Shown here piece after piece: positions 62,532 to 64,000 of a DNA stretch of 64,000 nt; the first letter of the stretch is position 1; each line of letters opens with the position of its first letter. Source of the DNA: Pseudomonas sp. v388 (GTDB taxonomy: Bacteria; Pseudomonadota; Gammaproteobacteria; Pseudomonadales; Pseudomonadaceae); assembly GCF_003935425.1 (NCBI RefSeq), contig NZ_RHQN01000003.1, forward strand, positions 496,001 to 560,000, written 5' to 3'. Both the position numbers and the translations under genes were made by a program. The notes under the pieces were generated by a model. The model did not search any database and was not told the origin of the DNA. It saw only the letters and a program-made list of their open reading frames with translations.

Positions 62532-63494
62532 TCAGGTATCCAGTCGCCCGGCCAGAAATTGCTGCAACAGCCGTTGCATCGAACGCCCTTCACTGCCCAG
62601 GCAGGCGATGGCCGAGCCGTTGAGACTCTCTTCGGCCAGGTGGGACGCTTCTCCCGCCAGCAATAACGGACATTCCAGGGTCAGCGCCAGGCGTTTGAGA
62701 CGACGTGGCAAGTCCGGCGTCGGCGGATGATTGGAGTACAGCACCAGAGCGGGCGGCTGGATCTTGTCGCACACCAGACTCAACTCTTCCAGTGGCTGCC
62801 CCAGCGCCAGAACCTGCACACCGATCTCGTTGCTGCCCATCAGCAGGCCCGCGACCCACAGCTCCAGCTCGCGGCATTGTCCCGGCAAGGCGGCGAGCAG
62901 CACACGTTCCCGGCTCGCATCGTTGGCCAATTGCAGACGCTGCAGGGTCCGGGCGCGCAGGAAGGTATCCAGGAACAGCCACTCGCTGGTGCCGCCGAAT
63001 TCGTCCTGATGCACGAGCAGTTCACGCCACAGCGGCATGAAGATGTCCTCAAACACCACGGCCATCTGGTAGCTGGCGAAGATCTGCCCGTAGAGCTGCT
63101 CAAGCCGGCGTTCGTCGAAGGCGCGGACCGCCCGACGCACTTGGGTCAGCCATTGAGTCCAGTCGTCCTGCGCCGCCACGCGGTCTTCACCGGCCGGCTG
63201 GCTGCGGGCGGTATCGGTCCGGGCGAGGATCTTCCCGACCTTGCTTACCGCCACACCCCGCTCGATCCAGCCCAGAATGCTGCGTACCGCGTCGATGTCG
63301 GCCTGGGAATAAAGACGATGCCCGCTGTCGGTGCGCGTCGGCTGGATCAAGCCATAGCGACGCTCCCAGGCACGCAGCGTCACCGGGTTGATACCGGTCA
63401 TCCGCGCGACTTCCCGGATCGGGAAAAGCTCTTGCTGCTTGAGGTCTGGGCGGGGAGCGACGTTGAGGATCGGTCCTTCGGCGGATTCAGTCAT
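62532..63494 (-). CDS. MerR-family regulator resembling class II LitR
   Basis: A 320-residue regulator. A MerR winged helix-turn-helix spans about residues 24-75 (FPIREVARMTGINPVTLRAW). A helical bundle and a B12-binding-type Rossmann domain follow. Cobalamin ligands seem lost: the axial-His region of CarH-type proteins (DxHxxG) reads LPGQCREL (about 203-210), and the Wx9EH-type motif reads as W156 with EW172. This fits class II LitR, which does not bind B12 and in P. putida works with a short LOV protein. The short LOV gene is 674 bases from its end here, so a light-controlled partnership is plausible. Confidence 0.88.
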   Translation of the reverse strand: MTESAEGPILNVAPRPDLKQQELFPIREVARMTGINPVTLRAWERRYGLIQPTRTDSGHRLYSQADIDAVRSILGWIERGVAVSKVGKILARTDTARSQPAGEDRVAAQDDWTQWLTQVRRAVRAFDERRLEQLYGQIFASYQMAVVFEDIFMPLWRELLVHQDEFGGTSEWLFLDTFLRARTLQRLQLANDASRERVLLAALPGQCRELELWVAGLLMGSNEIGVQVLALGQPLEELSLVCDKIQPPALVLYSNHPPTPDLPRRLKRLALTLECPLLLAGEASHLAEESLNGSAIACLGSEGRSMQRLLQQFLAGRLDT

Positions 63495-63504
63495 GACCGG
63501 TCAT
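63493..63504. promoter_or_regulatory. 12-bp perfect palindrome at the MerR-type gene start
   Basis: ATGACCGGTCAT overlaps the start codon of the MerR-type gene and is a perfect palindrome. Such placement suits an autoregulatory operator, although 12 bp may occur by chance. Confidence 0.3.
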
Positions 63505-63540
63505 CATTCGGGGTGGTGGATGCATTGTACTGCCCAGCGC

Positions 63541-63584
63541 CCGGCCGTCACAAAAATAACGCCAGCAACCGGCCATGACAAAAT
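63541..63584. repeat. Pair of near-identical direct repeats upstream of the MerR-type gene
   Basis: CCGGCCGTCACAAAAA (63541-63556) and CCGGCCATGACAAAAT (63569-63584) match at 13 of 16 positions with the starts 28 bases apart. They lie in the divergent gap between the MerR-type gene and the monooxygenase-fold gene, where an operator would be expected. Confidence 0.45.
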
Positions 63585-63716
63585 CCTAGGTGCGTGGTCT
63601 GAAATCAGGAATAATCCTTGCTTGCTTTCATACGAAGCTGACGCGGCCCACCACCCCGGCGCCGTGCCATGTGACTTGCCTACCCGGGAAGTTCACGCGT
63701 CTATCGGAGATACACA

Positions 63717-64000
63717 ATGTCTACCTCACCCGTCACCTTGATGGTTGCGCGCCGTGTCGCCCATGGGCGCTACCAGGAAATGCTGACCTGGCTGCACGAA
63801 GGCGAACAGCTGGCTACCGATTTTCCCGGCTACCTGGGTTCAGGGGTGCTGGCACCGCCGCCCGGCGGCGATGAATTCCAGATCATTTTCCGCTTCAGTG
63901 ACGAGCAGACCATGCACGCCTGGGAGCATTCGGCCTCTCGACGCTCCTGGCTGGTGCGTGGCAGCGGCCTGTTCGCCCAGCCGTCGGAGCTTCGCGTCAG
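63717..64000 (+). CDS. Antibiotic biosynthesis monooxygenase (ABM)-fold protein, partial
   Basis: Open from ATG 63717 to the window edge, about 94 codons. It begins MSTSPVTLMVARRVAHGRYQ and continues with FPGYLGSGVLAPPPGG and FQIIFRFSDEQTMHAWEHSA, the pattern of ABM ferredoxin-like domains, some of which act in small-molecule oxidation or stress responses. CGGAGA lies 6-7 bases before the ATG. It is divergent from the MerR-type regulator, so that regulator probably controls it. In longer relatives a second ABM domain or membrane part follows; the end is not visible here. Confidence 0.78.
   Translation, partial: MSTSPVTLMVARRVAHGRYQEMLTWLHEGEQLATDFPGYLGSGVLAPPPGGDEFQIIFRFSDEQTMHAWEHSASRRSWLVRGSGLFAQPSELRV

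Overview
The window looks like the chromosome of a Pseudomonas of the fluorescens complex. It carries a complete twelve-gene alginate operon in the usual algD-8-44-K-E-G-X-L-I-J-F-A order, general amino-acid ABC transporter genes beside a carboxylesterase and rhlB, a moaCDE cluster beside a PIN-PhoH gene, a leucine-dehydrogenase/branched-chain dehydrogenase operon, and several intergenic palindromes of the GTGGGAGCGAGCTTGCTCGCGA type typical of this group. I see no rRNA, tRNA, CRISPR array, prophage or insertion sequence.

Layout. 1-658: partial MFS exporter. 805-4968: aapJQMP polar amino-acid importer on the minus strand, with a perfect 15-bp hairpin after the binding-protein gene. 5446-7698: carboxylesterase and rhlB. 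7743-8925: moaC-moaD-moaE. 9036-12132: PIN-PhoH ATPase and a degenerate polysaccharide deacetylase. 12271-13053: yaaA. 13054-13856: long algD promoter/leader with an AlgU-like promoter. 13857-30312: alginate polymerisation, export, epimerisation, acetylation, lyase and precursor genes, closed by a strong terminator. 30667-34750: accessory patch with a TccC-like RHS protein carrying a metalloprotease-like tip and, divergently, two tandem paralogous small genes I do not recognise. 34899-36212: small membrane protein and a short-chain dehydrogenase. 36333-42409: AaeA/AaeX/AaeB-type efflux genes with an outer-membrane factor and a divergent LysR regulator. 42497-45524: 2-hydroxyacid dehydrogenase, EamA exporter and divergent AraC regulator. 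45537-52007: iron region with a PepSY membrane operon facing fecI-fecR-fecA across a Fur-box-like site. 52259-54423: ribosome-associated protein, DUF3509-like protein, PsiE-like protein and LexA-boxed yebG. 54462-58781: ldh, E1 alpha, E1 beta, E2 operon for branched-chain amino-acid breakdown. 58941-61322: SirB1-type protein, an unknown protein and a flavodoxin. 61412-64000: a short LOV photoreceptor, an unknown protein, a MerR regulator resembling class II LitR, and the start of a monooxygenase-fold gene.

How it works together. The alginate genes encode GDP-mannuronate supply (AlgA, AlgD), the inner-membrane synthase with its c-di-GMP receptor (Alg8, Alg44), the periplasmic scaffold and modification enzymes (AlgK, AlgG, AlgX, AlgL, AlgI, AlgJ, AlgF) and the outer-membrane porin (AlgE). 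The most unusual places are the RHS protein with an HExxH...GTxD tip and no visible immunity gene, the pair of unknown paralogs opposite it, the LOV/LitR-like light module at the right end, and a deacetylase that has lost two metal ligands. Family assignments rest on reading the protein sequences from memory of the families; no database search was run.
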